Origin: Polynucleobacter sp. AP-Capit-er-40B-B4
Lineage (GTDB): Bacteria; Pseudomonadota; Gammaproteobacteria; Burkholderiales; Burkholderiaceae
Length of the DNA stretch: 64,000 nucleotides
Direction of reading: 5' to 3'
Assembly (NCBI RefSeq): GCF_018882245.1
Contig: NZ_JACVOV010000001.1
Span: 248,001-312,000 of the forward strand
The position numbers and the translations under genes are program-made. Positions 16,595 to 25,794 of the stretch are shown here, one piece after another; the first letter of the stretch is position 1, and each line of letters starts with the position of its first letter. A model generated the notes under the pieces. The model was given only the letters and a program-made list of their open reading frames with translations, was not told the DNA's origin and ran no database searches.

Positions 16595-17986
16595 GTGCTG
16601 CACTTTAAGTTATCGCGCCTGCGCGAGGATATCCCCTCCTTACTAAAACTGGCCGGACCGTTGCTCATTGGGCAACTAGCCGTTATTGCATTTGGCGTTC
16701 TAGACACGGCAATGACGGCACGTTACTCCGCTGACGACTTAGCAGCACTCGCTATGGCTTCAGCCATCTTTATTAGTATTTACGTCGGTTTAACCGGGGT
16801 TATTTCCGCCCTTGCACCAATTGCTGGTCAACTATTTGGAGCGAAACGCTTTTCAGAAATTGGCGAGGAAGTTCGGCAAGCAACATGGCTCGCTTTAGGA
16901 CTGAGTGTTTTAGGTTGCTTTATTTTGCTCAACGCAGATCATTTGCTTGCCATCTCGCAAATGAATGCTGCGATTGAAGGCAAGGCAAAGCTATATCTCA
17001 ATATCCTGGCAATCGGCTTGCCTGCCAGTATGGGTATGCGCGTCCTCATGGCGCTTCACAATGCAGTGTCGCGCCCCACCGTAATTACAGTAGTTCAAAT
17101 CATTGGTCTAGCTCTGAAATTACCCCTTAATCTACTCTTTATATATGGCGGCTTAGGTATTGAGGGTATGGGTGGACCGGGTTGCGCAGTTGCCACAGTA
17201 ATTATTAATTGGTCATGGCTCTTAATGACTTTAGGGTTTGTCTTGTTTGATCGCTTTTATAAACCCTTTAAGATTTTTGTGCGCTTTAGCATGCCTAACT
17301 GGCACCGCATTTGGACCCTACTTAAACTCGGCGCGCCCATTGGCTTTAGCTACTTAATTGAAGTGACGTCATTCACCTTTATGTCTCTATTTATCGCCCG
17401 CCTTGGAACCACGGCATTAGCAGGCCATCAAATTGTGGCGAATATGGGGACCGTTATTTATATGGTGCCACTCTCCCTCTCAATTGCGACGATGACGCTA
17501 GTATCCCAATCGATTGGCGCTAATAAACCTGAGCGCGCTGAAGAGATTGGTTGGTCTTCGGTCTTTTTCACAACCGCACTATGCATCAGCATTGGCATTA
17601 CTGTTTGGATCTTGAGGGTTCAACTACTTGATTTATATGATCCCCCAGCGGAAGTGAAAGCATTCTCCATCCCCCTCTTTTTGTTTATAGCGTTTTATCA
17701 AGTGTTTGATGCGCTACAAATTACTGCGGCATTTATTTTGCGAGCCTACCGAATTGCTTTTTGGCCTATGGTTATCTACGCTGGTTCGCTTTGGGGTGTT
17801 GGCCTTGGCGGAGGCTATCTCATGGGTTTTAATGTCTTAGGCAATACGCCTGAGTTCTTACAGGGGGCCAATGGGTTCTGGGCCGGAAATAGCCTAAGCT
17901 TAGCTTTGGCTGCATGCTTTTTACTCTACCTGTTTAGAAGAACGGCGGAGCGCTATGAAAAAACGCATCCGCCGGTTGAGCTTTAA
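16595..17986 (+). CDS. MATE family efflux transporter (NorM/DinF type)
   Basis: Cation-coupled multidrug exporter, with 463 residues and twelve predicted membrane segments in two pseudo-repeats. The first repeat opens LKLAGPLLIGQLAVIAFGVLDTAMTARYS, described here by position (18-46). The second opens LLKLGAPIGFSYLIEV near residue 240. Both are typical MATE repeat starts. The start codon is GTG, 3 nt after the stop of the glycosyltransferase gene, so translation is probably coupled. No better start exists downstream without losing the first helix. A weak hairpin (AAAGG/CCTTT) lies after the stop, where the convergent lipoprotein gene ends. Confidence 0.9.
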   Translation: MLHFKLSRLREDIPSLLKLAGPLLIGQLAVIAFGVLDTAMTARYSADDLAALAMASAIFISIYVGLTGVISALAPIAGQLFGAKRFSEIGEEVRQATWLALGLSVLGCFILLNADHLLAISQMNAAIEGKAKLYLNILAIGLPASMGMRVLMALHNAVSRPTVITVVQIIGLALKLPLNLLFIYGGLGIEGMGGPGCAVATVIINWSWLLMTLGFVLFDRFYKPFKIFVRFSMPNWHRIWTLLKLGAPIGFSYLIEVTSFTFMSLFIARLGTTALAGHQIVANMGTVIYMVPLSLSIATMTLVSQSIGANKPERAEEIGWSSVFFTTALCISIGITVWILRVQLLDLYDPPAEVKAFSIPLFLFIAFYQVFDALQITAAFILRAYRIAFWPMVIYAGSLWGVGLGGGYLMGFNVLGNTPEFLQGANGFWAGNSLSLALAACFLLYLFRRTAERYEKTHPPVEL

Positions 17987-18020
17987 TAAAGGGCTTTACG
18001 CCTTTTACGTTTCTGCTCTG

Positions 18021-19076
18021 TTACTTATAAACCTTCAAAGTAGAAGCATCATCATCTAAACGCCTCTTCAGATTGCGCTGCTGCCCTGCAGATCCAGGGT
18101 TATTGGTAATAAAGTTTTGATCAGCCAAATGCTTGCGGACATCCTCTGCCAAATCTAAAGAAGCCAATTTCATTAACTTTGCGTTACTTGGTTTGTAGCC
18201 GGTATCTCTTCCATCGATTTGAACATCCTTACCCTCTCCCGAAGCTACAAATGAGGCAACGATTTGAGATGTTTTGCTATCAACGATATTAAAGTCCACC
18301 GTCACTTCCAGTGTTACCTGTTGCGAAGTAGATTTTGTACCTGGGATATCTGCCACATTATCTGTGCTTGATACTTCAGCCAAAACACCATACAGCACAT
18401 AATCAGCATCACCAAAATCACCTGCTTTGATACGTTTGACGATGTCAAAGAACTCATCGCCTTGGTTAGGCGCAGCTACCGCAGCCTTAGCTTGCACTAC
18501 TTTATAGCCAGACTTGATTAAGAGACCGCGAATAGGGTTGGCCAAGTAACGCAATTCGCCATATTCACTATTGCTTTGATAACCAGACTTCTTCATGCTT
18601 TGGGTGTTTGCACTCGATGAGCTTGAGCTTGGTGTCGCAGCATCAACCACTGGGGCTGGAGGCACACCTGCGCCAGGGCTCGTTGCCTTTGGATCAGACA
18701 AGTCTGTGAATTTCACTGGGAACGCAGATGAATTTGCGCCGCCGGTAATAGCAGAAGCATTTGCTTTATCAGCATCCACCTCAATCGTCTTAGGAGTAAT
18801 AGTTGAGGAGATGGTATTGCCTGTAGTTACCCTGGTCTCTTCGATAAAGGTTAGGTTCTTACCCTCTTTTTTGAAGTAGATATCAGTCACAGCAATAGAC
18901 TTGGATGCAGCCTTGAGAGACTCGGCATTAATGACTGGGTTCTTAGATGGATCAGCCGGTACTTGACCAACAATCGCCGATCCTGCATTTGGAGCAGGCG
19001 GTTTAGTGACGCAGCCAGCCAAAAAGGCTATGCCCACACCCGCACAAGCTAATAAAGTTTTTTTACTTAATTGCAT
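18021..19076 (-). CDS. Lipoprotein, last gene of the LpoB-associated cluster
   Basis: A 351-residue outer-membrane-type lipoprotein. The lipobox FLAGC places the lipidated residue at Cys22. A Ser/Pro/Ala-rich linker (about 125-160) separates two structured parts. The C-terminal part (DADYVLYGVLAEVSSTD then VTLEVTVDFNIVDSKTSQIV) has the strand pattern of CsgG/LpoB-like ABD domains and resembles the neighbouring LpoB in its YxxGxxxxV rhythm. It is 28 nt downstream of lpoB on the same strand. A role with LpoB in controlling peptidoglycan synthesis is inferred from position only. I do not assign a family with confidence. Confidence 0.6.
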   Translation of the reverse strand: MQLSKKTLLACAGVGIAFLAGCVTKPPAPNAGSAIVGQVPADPSKNPVINAESLKAASKSIAVTDIYFKKEGKNLTFIEETRVTTGNTISSTITPKTIEVDADKANASAITGGANSSAFPVKFTDLSDPKATSPGAGVPPAPVVDAATPSSSSSSANTQSMKKSGYQSNSEYGELRYLANPIRGLLIKSGYKVVQAKAAVAAPNQGDEFFDIVKRIKAGDFGDADYVLYGVLAEVSSTDNVADIPGTKSTSQQVTLEVTVDFNIVDSKTSQIVASFVASGEGKDVQIDGRDTGYKPSNAKLMKLASLDLAEDVRKHLADQNFITNNPGSAGQQRNLKRRLDDDASTLKVYK

Positions 19077-19104
19077 TCAATCCTCTACTGAAGTGTTTGG
19101 CGTA

Positions 19105-19695
19105 TTAGCGCGTTGCAGTCTTACGAATCTCTTTTTCATCAGCCCACTCAAGCAGACCAGATTCGTTATTAATAAGATTTAAGTTAAAGACGTAATAAAC
19201 ATCTTTTACATCCTTCGTGTTCTTCACAATAGAAGCAATCGATCCTTCAATGCGATATTGAGCGCCTTGCATATTGCCAGTCTTGGCGATTGTGCTGTTC
19301 TTATAGAGACCTGACTGATTTTGGCGCTTTAGCTCATCTGTTTGATTTTGCATCTCAGAAACGCTAACGGCAAAACGCACTTGACCACTCTTCATCAATT
19401 GTGTGCGGATCTTATCGGTAATCACTCGTGTATCAATGTATTCAGAAGTCTTATTCTTCACATCTGCCAAGGTCACGATTGGAGCATCCTTGCTTCCGGA
19501 GATCGCCTTAGATTGCAATAAAGATCTAGTCATTGCCTCGGCAATCATCTGTAGATCAGTAGAACCATAATTCGCATTGACCGTCTCAACAGCCTTCGCA
19601 TCGCCGTAACGTACTTGCGGTCCTGAGCAAGCAGCTAGAGCTGCTACAGATAAAACAATGGCGGATAAATGGATAGTTTTGGTATTCATAGTCAT
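19105..19695 (-). CDS. lpoB: LpoB-like penicillin-binding protein activator lipoprotein
   Basis: Outer-membrane lipoprotein of the LpoB (YcfM) family, which reaches through the peptidoglycan to stimulate PBP1b. The signal ends in ALAAC (Cys23). RSLLQSKAISGSKDAPIVTL, residues about 60-80, and YIDTRVITDKIRTQLMKSG are family hallmarks, as is the final LINNESGLLEWADEKEIRK. At 196 residues the length is standard. It sits in a four-gene cluster with a YcfL-like lipoprotein upstream, as in enterobacteria where ycfL and lpoB are adjacent. An ATG two codons in is an alternative start; AGGA lies about 10 nt before the first ATG. Confidence 0.88.
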   Translation of the reverse strand: MTMNTKTIHLSAIVLSVAALAACSGPQVRYGDAKAVETVNANYGSTDLQMIAEAMTRSLLQSKAISGSKDAPIVTLADVKNKTSEYIDTRVITDKIRTQLMKSGQVRFAVSVSEMQNQTDELKRQNQSGLYKNSTIAKTGNMQGAQYRIEGSIASIVKNTKDVKDVYYVFNLNLINNESGLLEWADEKEIRKTATR

Positions 19696-19729
19696 TTTTA
19701 ATCAGTCCTAATATCTTCAATAAGTTGTT

Positions 19730-20086
19730 TTATTTGTATTGGTTTAACTCAAAACGAAAGTCTGTAGCATCTGGGGTTGGTGCTATACCCATAATAACGG
19801 TCGTCTGACCTTTGCCAACGGTCACAGGCTTCCATGCCTCTTCGTCTGTCACTGCCATACCGTTTTTACCAATCCATTTGAAGCGATAAGAAACGAGATT
19901 GGATTTACTCTCATTCAGAATAGTCACTTGTGCAGTTAATACGCCATTGCGCACCAAACTTCGCATATCAGTAATTTGAATGCTATCCGTATCCCCCATG
20001 CGTATTGTCATGTCCTTCATCGACGGAGTTGAGCTACACGCTGCTAGTGCAAGTGCGGTCAGAAGAATGGCAAGGTACTTATTCAT
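19730..20086 (-). CDS. ycfL: YcfL-like (DUF1425) lipoprotein
   Basis: A 118-residue lipoprotein with lipobox ALAAC (Cys17) and a single small beta-sandwich-like domain (LTAQVTILNESKSNLVSYRFKW, positions about 55-77, then a hydrophobic VGKGQTTVIMGIAP). This matches the YcfL/DUF1425 family that is encoded next to lpoB in many proteobacteria. Its function is unknown, and the conserved neighbourhood points to the LpoB-PBP1b pathway. It lies 34 nt upstream of lpoB and 11 nt downstream of the large COG3014-like gene, so it is an internal operon gene. Confidence 0.8.
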   Translation of the reverse strand: MNKYLAILLTALALAACSSTPSMKDMTIRMGDTDSIQITDMRSLVRNGVLTAQVTILNESKSNLVSYRFKWIGKNGMAVTDEEAWKPVTVGKGQTTVIMGIAPTPDATDFRFELNQYK

Positions 20087-20097
20087 CGAGGTCTTTC

Positions 20098-21981
20098 CTA
20101 ATTAAAAAGCTGCTGAAAGCTGTTTAGCAGATTGGGTGGCTCATACGGCTTTACCCCTTCAATATTAACGCTTGCGGGGGCATCAGAAGAAGCGGGAGCG
20201 GAGATGGTATTGGGGTTTGATGCTGGGGCTGGAGTGGGCGTCGACGGCTGAGCTACAGCAGGCGTAGAAACAGCTGTCTTAGTTGCGGTAGGCGCTGGCA
20301 ACTCTGGTGCTGACTCCTCAGGCTTTGAATCCTGAAAACTTCCCCATAGCTTCTTGAGGCCATCCATAGCACTCCCTGATGGCTGAGCTGGCTGCGCAAT
20401 AGATGAAGATGCGGCTGTAGAGACCTCAACTGGAGCCGCAGTTGGACTGCCAGCAATTGGTGTAGGCGTAACTACTTTAGGCGGAAGAGCTGCAGGATCA
20501 TTTGAGGCGAGTATGGTCGCCCTACTTCTAAACATCCGAATGTAGACTACGTTATACCCACCCACCAAATTCACTGTTTGTGAAGCTGTTACCCCAGATG
20601 GCAAAGTGTATTTAAGAACCGTGGGGCCAATTGGTAATCCCATTCTGGCCATATACGTTTGTGCCGGCAATGTTGACCAATGGCGCACATCGGTCACATT
20701 GATGGCCTGGAGACTATATCCCGTGATCATTCCAGCAATAGCACCAATGAGGGCGGCAGTACCATTGTTTTGATTATTCTGATTCCGCTGATTGGCAGCT
20801 TGCTGGGCTGCGCGATCAGCCGCAAATTGAGCAGCGAGAGAGACGAGCGCCCTTGAAGAGGCCCTTAAGACATAAGCCGGCATGTCATCACGCAAATTCT
20901 TGCGAGCCATTGCATCAATATTTGCAACCAATTCAGGATTGGCCACCCTATCACCCAGTTGAATCAATGAAGGCCTAAAACGCTCAGTAGATTTTTCAAT
21001 CACAGGAAAAGTTAAGGTGATGAGTTTTGAATTGCCACCGATATTAAATGTTTGGCTAATTTGATAAGGAATAATTTTGGGCATATACCCTGTATCAATC
21101 ACGATCAAGGTATCGGCAAAAGATTTTTTACTGCGATTAGCAATATTGGAATCTAGCTTCGCAATACTGGTTTTAAAGAAATTAACTTGTGGGCGCAACT
21201 CGATTGCAAGCCGATATCCTGGTGCAGCCAAACTAGCCTCACCCTGTGACTCATGAACAAAGCCCGATAAGTAATACGCTGCTGGATTTTGATAAGAGTT
21301 CTTGAGGCTACGTGTTTCTTCATCATCCAATAAATTGATTGGGTAACCGCTGATATTTTCAATGCGGCTGGTAGCGGCCTGGGTATTTGGGTTCGCCTGC
21401 TGCTCGCGCTCCACTTTAGATACCGCGGCAACTTTACTTTGAATCAGCTCCTCAATCACCTTCTCGCGCTGTGCCATCTTTTTCGCCTCCACCATGGCGT
21501 CATCCCATCTGCCTTGCGAGAGATGATTTAAAGCTAAGGTCTGGCTTAACAAAGTCACCTCATAGGGCTTGGGGTCGTACTCACTACTAAAACCCTCAGA
21601 CAAAACGTAGGAGCTAGCCCCCGAAAAAGAGCGTCTCAATTTGTCGCTAGTCGTTAATTCCCAGCGACTGACTAACTGGTCAGCGGCCAATAGGTTTTGC
21701 GTGCTATTAGGAATCTGGGAGGGGCCTTGCAAACGCTGCACCTCGCCTATCTCCATGTAGTAAAGGGTATTTTTATCTTTGAATGCACTTTGAATCACGG
21801 CTACAGTGTTCTGCAAGTCCCCGTTCTTGAACGGCTCCTTGGATTCATTCATCCTCAATTGCTGAGTCTGTGTTGCGCAGCCCGCCAAGAATGTGACTGC
21901 CAGCACGATACCGAATTTAGAAAAGTCTAATGCTGAAAATTTAAGCAAATTAATGGGTTGGTGAATAGAATAGAAGAACAA
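20098..21981 (-). CDS. COG3014-like lipoprotein, first gene of the LpoB cluster
   Basis: A large lipoprotein (about 615-627 residues) with lipobox TFLAGC. The middle part (WDDAMVEAKKMAQREKVIEEL, positions about 155-175, and NPAAYYLSGFVHESQGEASLA) is helical and TPR-like. A hydrophobic Gly-rich stretch (ALIGAIAGMITGYSLQ) lies near 410. The last 130 residues are Pro/Ala/Ser/Thr-rich and probably disordered. COG3014 proteins accompany YcfL and LpoB in several gammaproteobacteria, which agrees with this order. The start is uncertain: the open frame begins with TTG at 21981, another TTG lies at 21948, and the nearby ATG is out of frame. Confidence 0.7.
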   Translation of the reverse strand: MFFYSIHQPINLLKFSALDFSKFGIVLAVTFLAGCATQTQQLRMNESKEPFKNGDLQNTVAVIQSAFKDKNTLYYMEIGEVQRLQGPSQIPNSTQNLLAADQLVSRWELTTSDKLRRSFSGASSYVLSEGFSSEYDPKPYEVTLLSQTLALNHLSQGRWDDAMVEAKKMAQREKVIEELIQSKVAAVSKVEREQQANPNTQAATSRIENISGYPINLLDDEETRSLKNSYQNPAAYYLSGFVHESQGEASLAAPGYRLAIELRPQVNFFKTSIAKLDSNIANRSKKSFADTLIVIDTGYMPKIIPYQISQTFNIGGNSKLITLTFPVIEKSTERFRPSLIQLGDRVANPELVANIDAMARKNLRDDMPAYVLRASSRALVSLAAQFAADRAAQQAANQRNQNNQNNGTAALIGAIAGMITGYSLQAINVTDVRHWSTLPAQTYMARMGLPIGPTVLKYTLPSGVTASQTVNLVGGYNVVYIRMFRSRATILASNDPAALPPKVVTPTPIAGSPTAAPVEVSTAASSSIAQPAQPSGSAMDGLKKLWGSFQDSKPEESAPELPAPTATKTAVSTPAVAQPSTPTPAPASNPNTISAPASSDAPASVNIEGVKPYEPPNLLNSFQQLFN

Positions 21982-22051
21982 TCATAGCTTTCTTGAGCTG
22001 TCGTCTCTTTAACGCTTATAAACAGCCTAAGGCTGACACAAAAAGAGCTTA

Positions 22052-23050
22052 TTACTCTAATTTTGCGCCAGATTGCTGCACTACCCTGCCCCATTTAGCT
22101 GCCTCGGAAGCAATAAGCTTAGAAAGGTCTTTGGGACTCCCAGGGGCTGGATCTAGACCACCAGCCAAAAGACGGGATTTAACCTCAGGACTACTCAAGG
22201 TTTGGCGCACCATTTGATTGAGCTGCCTTTGAATTTGCGGAGATAAATTAGCTGGCGCCATCAAAGAAAACCAGGAAACTGCTTCAAACCCAGTCAAGCC
22301 CTGCTCAGCCAGAGTCGGAATTTCTGGGGCTGCATGAGAACGCTTGAGTGTGGTTACTCCTAGAGCCTGGACCTCTCCAGCCTTAATCAAAGCCAATGAA
22401 GATGACAAGTTGTCAAATAGCATGGAGATCCGGCCACTCAATAAATCTGGCAATGATTGGGCGCGCCCCTTATAGGGAATGTGACGTATTTGGACGCCAG
22501 CCATTTCTTTAAATAACTCACCAGACATATGTAACGAAGTACCTACTCCTGATGAGCCAAAAGTTAATTGATCTCGCTTTGCTTTTGCCAACTCAATTAA
22601 CTCATGAAGATTATTGACACCTAATTTTTTATTCACAATCAGTACATTGGGCGTACTAGCCAAAAAACTAATGGGCGTGAAATCTTTTACGGGATCGTAA
22701 GAAAGTTTTTCATAAAGGGCACCATTAATCGCATGAATACCCACGGTGCCGATAAGCAAGGTATAACCATCGGGCTCACTCTTCGCAACCAGGTCAGCGC
22801 CAATATTGCCACCATAACCTGGCTTATTCTCTACTACTACTGGAACCCCTAAATTTTGCTGCCAATTTTCAGCTAGCACGCGGGCCAAGATATCGGGGGC
22901 ACCGCCTGGAGTAAAGGTGACAATAATCCGAATTGGCTGCTTGGGCCAGGTGGGCTTAACCGCTGATTTGGTTTGACCATAAGCACTGAAGGTCACTAGT
23001 GATACCAAACAGACAAGCAGAAGACGCCTAACAGTCTTGGGGGATTGCAT
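22052..23050 (-). CDS. Bug/TctC family solute-binding protein
   Basis: Periplasmic receptor of the tripartite tricarboxylate transporter type, usually binding carboxylates or amides. It has a signal peptide (to about residue 25, SAYGQ) and the family signature IRIIVTFTPGGAPDILAR. The ligand-loop block is VVENKPGYGGNIGADLVAKS, residues about 77-96, and GVGTSLHMSGELFKEMAG and HIPYKGRAQSLPDLLSG also match. The length of 332 is standard. It lies 36 nt downstream of dsbB on the same strand, with no permease subunits TctA/TctB nearby. The ligand cannot be predicted. Confidence 0.92.
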   Translation of the reverse strand: MQSPKTVRRLLLVCLVSLVTFSAYGQTKSAVKPTWPKQPIRIIVTFTPGGAPDILARVLAENWQQNLGVPVVVENKPGYGGNIGADLVAKSEPDGYTLLIGTVGIHAINGALYEKLSYDPVKDFTPISFLASTPNVLIVNKKLGVNNLHELIELAKAKRDQLTFGSSGVGTSLHMSGELFKEMAGVQIRHIPYKGRAQSLPDLLSGRISMLFDNLSSSLALIKAGEVQALGVTTLKRSHAAPEIPTLAEQGLTGFEAVSWFSLMAPANLSPQIQRQLNQMVRQTLSSPEVKSRLLAGGLDPAPGSPKDLSKLIASEAAKWGRVVQQSGAKLE

Positions 23051-23086
23051 ATTTGATGAACCCAGAACTAGACCGAGGGGTCTAAG

Positions 23087-23650
23087 TTAAAAACCAAAGC
23101 GAGAGCGCAGCCACAGCCAGCCCTCGTATTTCACGGGGTCATCAGCGCAAGGACCAATACCGCATTCCAGCAAAGTGGAAACAAGATTTCCGAATACCAA
23201 CAGAATAAAAAGAATGACTAAAGTATTGGCGAACCAGGAGCGGGAGCGCACATCACGATTAGGCAACATTAACAACACCGCTAAACCCAACAACAAACCG
23301 GTATAGCCAACATAAGCCCAAGTATAAAAATGCAATTCCAAAAAGGTTTTACCAAAACCTTTATCGCCCGGCAAAATATGTAAGAACACCTGACGCAATG
23401 AAACCATCATGCCTACTAGGCCGCCAATGATGCCCCAACCATAATGAGAAGAGTGTGCACCACAACGAATATTTAAAACCAATGCAAAACCAATAATTAC
23501 AAATCCAATACGTTGCATTAGGCACAAAGGGCAAGGCAACTCACCAAAATAGATTTGATCTACAAATGCATAGGCCAGCATACCAACAACTGCTAGCAGC
23601 GCAAGCTGATTGCCTAATGCCGCTAATGAAGGAAATGAATGTCTGCTCAT
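23087..23650 (-). CDS. dsbB: Disulfide bond formation protein B (DsbB/DsbI type)
   Basis: Four-helix inner-membrane oxidoreductase that reoxidises DsbA with quinone. The first cysteine pair is in GELPCPLCLMQR (Cys40, Cys43). The second pair is CGIGPC (Cys164, Cys169), near the C-terminus after the fourth helix, close together instead of the well-separated pair of E. coli DsbB. That layout is seen in some betaproteobacterial DsbB variants. The first ATG lies 6 nt after the stop of a 52-residue DUF5993-like gene. The Bug receptor follows after 36 nt. The three probably share one transcript. Confidence 0.88.
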   Translation of the reverse strand: MSRHSFPSLAALGNQLALLAVVGMLAYAFVDQIYFGELPCPLCLMQRIGFVIIGFALVLNIRCGAHSSHYGWGIIGGLVGMMVSLRQVFLHILPGDKGFGKTFLELHFYTWAYVGYTGLLLGLAVLLMLPNRDVRSRSWFANTLVILFILLVFGNLVSTLLECGIGPCADDPVKYEGWLWLRSRFGF

Positions 23651-23656
23651 AATGGG

Positions 23657-23815
23657 TTACAGACTAATGTTGAGATGGCTATTTGCATGAAAACGGAACC
23701 AAACCAACAGGATTCCAATGGTAATTGCCAAAAGTATTAAGCCTGCAAGGCGTTTCTCAAACCAGACCAATACAAGTCCGATAAAAGCTGTCAGAAAAGG
23801 CAGAAACATATACAT
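23657..23815 (-). CDS. DUF5993-like 52-residue membrane micro-protein
   Basis: A two-span small membrane protein, beginning MYMFLPFLTAFIGLVLVWFE and ending FRFHANSHLNISL. The pattern (FLPFL start, a basic turn EKRLAG, a second helix, then H-A-x-x-x-LN-x-S-x) fits the DUF5993 family, which is commonly encoded beside dsbB in betaproteobacteria. A second in-frame ATG two codons in gives a 50-residue form. The stop lies 6 nt before dsbB, so coupled translation is likely. Function is unknown; the linkage suggests a helper of disulfide formation. Confidence 0.7.
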   Translation of the reverse strand: MYMFLPFLTAFIGLVLVWFEKRLAGLILLAITIGILLVWFRFHANSHLNISL

Positions 23816-23925
23816 AGAGGAATTCTAGCGCAGGAGAGTCTGCGTATGGATAAAAACTCTATTACAGGGCTTGAGAAATGGTCTTTTATCAATTTAAGGC
23901 ATAAGCCTTTGTTTAGAATAAGAGC

Positions 23926-24705
23926 ATGACTGTCAACTCCTCCCCACCCTGCTTGGATTTACAAATCGACGGAAAAATTGCGCGAGTTATCTTTAATAAT
24001 CCTGCGGCCCGCAATGCCTTAACTTGGCCAATGTATGAAGAGCTAAAACAGATTTGCGACTCACTAGCAAAAAACGCCGATATTCGAGTAGTTATTTTTC
24101 GGGGAGCGGGAGACAAAGCATTTGTATCGGGAAGCGATATTCAACAGTTTGTTGATCTCAAAGAAAATGAGGCTTATGAAGTGGCTGTTGATCACATCTT
24201 TGCCTCCTTGCAACAACTACCTATGCCAACGATTGCTATGATTGAAGGCTTGGCAGTGGGTAGCGGACTATTAATGGCAACCGCTTGTGACTTTCGAATC
24301 TCTACACCCGAAGCGCGTTTTGGCATACCAGTAGCCAAGACTCTAGGGAACTGCTTATCGCCAAGCAATCTATCCTGGCTTGCGACTCACCTTGGAGTGC
24401 CTACCGTGAAGAAAATGTTACTCACTGCAGAACTTATCAAAGCACCGGAATTATTGGAGTCAGGATTTCTGTATCAAACAATAGATGCATCAGAAATAGA
24501 TATGGCAACGAATGTGCTGGCACAAAAACTATCTTCACTAGCACCAGTCACGCAAAAGGCAAGCAAACTGGCATTGGCGCGCCTACTGCAGAGCAATCTG
24601 CCTGATTGCACAGACCTCATGCGTGAAACCTATAACAGTAAAGACTTCAGAGAGGGAGTGAACGCCTTCTTAGATGGCCGTCCACCCCAGTGGATTGGTA
24701 AATAA
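23926..24705 (+). CDS. Enoyl-CoA hydratase/isomerase family protein
   Basis: A crotonase-fold enzyme of 259 residues acting on acyl-CoA thioesters. GDKAFVSGSDIQQF (about 66-79) is the first oxyanion-hole segment. AMIEGLAVGSGLLMATACDFRI (about 103-124) is the second, with a Gly-Ser in place of the usual Gly-Gly. The general acid/base glutamates of classical hydratases are not obvious: the region around 130-150 reads FGIPVAKTLGNCLSP. The exact reaction (hydratase, isomerase or other) is therefore open. It is a single plus-strand gene between two minus-strand operons. It starts with ATG after a purine-poor leader, so the ribosome binding site is weak. Confidence 0.85.
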   Translation: MTVNSSPPCLDLQIDGKIARVIFNNPAARNALTWPMYEELKQICDSLAKNADIRVVIFRGAGDKAFVSGSDIQQFVDLKENEAYEVAVDHIFASLQQLPMPTIAMIEGLAVGSGLLMATACDFRISTPEARFGIPVAKTLGNCLSPSNLSWLATHLGVPTVKKMLLTAELIKAPELLESGFLYQTIDASEIDMATNVLAQKLSSLAPVTQKASKLALARLLQSNLPDCTDLMRETYNSKDFREGVNAFLDGRPPQWIGK

Positions 24706-24721
24706 GGTACTGGGCTATGTC

Positions 24722-25777
24722 CTAGCTTTTGGAGTTTAAAAACTCCACCACGATTTTTACAAATTGATCCGGCACCTCAACATGAGGTACGTGACCGACA
24801 TTTTCGATTGGCACTAGTTTTGCATTTGGAATAGCTGCCTGCGCTTTTTTTCCTAACTCTGGAAAGTTACCTAAAGACTTAACAGCCTCCGGTGGCGCAA
24901 AGCGACGCCCAAATACAGTACGATCCTTTTGACCAATAACTAATAACACTGGCATCTTCAATTGTGGCAAGTCATTCACTACCGGCTTTTCAGCAATCAT
25001 TTGATAGGTCAGCACAGAAGTCTTTGCATAAGCTGGATAGTCTGGGCCTTTTTGTACTCGTACATAGACCTCTACAAATTTTTCATAGCTAGGCTGCCAA
25101 CTTGGAAAATAGGTTTGCAGAAAACGACGGTAGCTGGTTTCTGTTTGTGCCATTTCTAACTTAAGAAGATCTTCATTCTTCTGCGGGGGAATATCTTTGC
25201 TGTAATCCTCAAGACCCAGCGGATTCTCTAGGACCAGCTTTTGTACTGTTTGAGGATATAGGCGTGCAAAACGAACGCCAACCATTCCACCCATTGAGTT
25301 AGCGATGACTGAAACTCGTTGGATATTGAGAGACTTTAATAAAGCCTGAGTATTGGCAGCTAAATCATCAAAGTGGTAGGCCACATCCGGCTTAGAGGAC
25401 TTGCCAAAGCCAACCTGATCTGGCGCAATGACCCGGTAACCTGCTTTAGATAGACCTGCAATCGTTGGCGCCCAATAGTCGCTAGAAAAGTTCTTGCCAT
25501 GAAATAAAACCACCACACCCTTTTGCTTGCCTAAACCAGCAACATCCATATACATCATGCTAGCTGGCTGTCCTTGTAAGGAGGTCTTAAATTCTTTTAA
25601 GGGGTAGGGATATGGCCACTTACTTAAGCGCAAATCTAATGGGGCTGCATCTGCATAGAGACTGGCTGGAGGGGTGGGCTTGCTAGCTTGCTCATGATGA
25701 GCGCAGGAGATAACGAGTAAGGGCAGCACCCCTGCCGACAATATGAAACCTACCCTCTTGAGCAAACTAATCATCAA
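24722..25777 (-). CDS. Alpha/beta-hydrolase lipoprotein
   Basis: A 351-residue alpha/beta-hydrolase with the nucleophile elbow ANSMGG (Ser161). The oxyanion motif is LFHGKNFSS near 91, a likely Asp lies in VIGQKDRTV, and the catalytic His is in GHVPHVE near the C-terminus. The N-terminus ends in the lipobox VISC (Cys25), which suggests a membrane-anchored extracytoplasmic enzyme. This is less common for the family. It is the last gene of a SemiSWEET-FAH-hydrolase operon (17-nt gap to the FAH gene). It is an esterase or C-C hydrolase of unknown substrate; pairing with a FAH-fold enzyme would fit breakdown of an organic acid. Confidence 0.85.
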   Translation of the reverse strand: MMISLLKRVGFILSAGVLPLLVISCAHHEQASKPTPPASLYADAAPLDLRLSKWPYPYPLKEFKTSLQGQPASMMYMDVAGLGKQKGVVVLFHGKNFSSDYWAPTIAGLSKAGYRVIAPDQVGFGKSSKPDVAYHFDDLAANTQALLKSLNIQRVSVIANSMGGMVGVRFARLYPQTVQKLVLENPLGLEDYSKDIPPQKNEDLLKLEMAQTETSYRRFLQTYFPSWQPSYEKFVEVYVRVQKGPDYPAYAKTSVLTYQMIAEKPVVNDLPQLKMPVLLVIGQKDRTVFGRRFAPPEAVKSLGNFPELGKKAQAAIPNAKLVPIENVGHVPHVEVPDQFVKIVVEFLNSKS

Positions 25778-25794
25778 GAAAACCTCTTCTGCAT

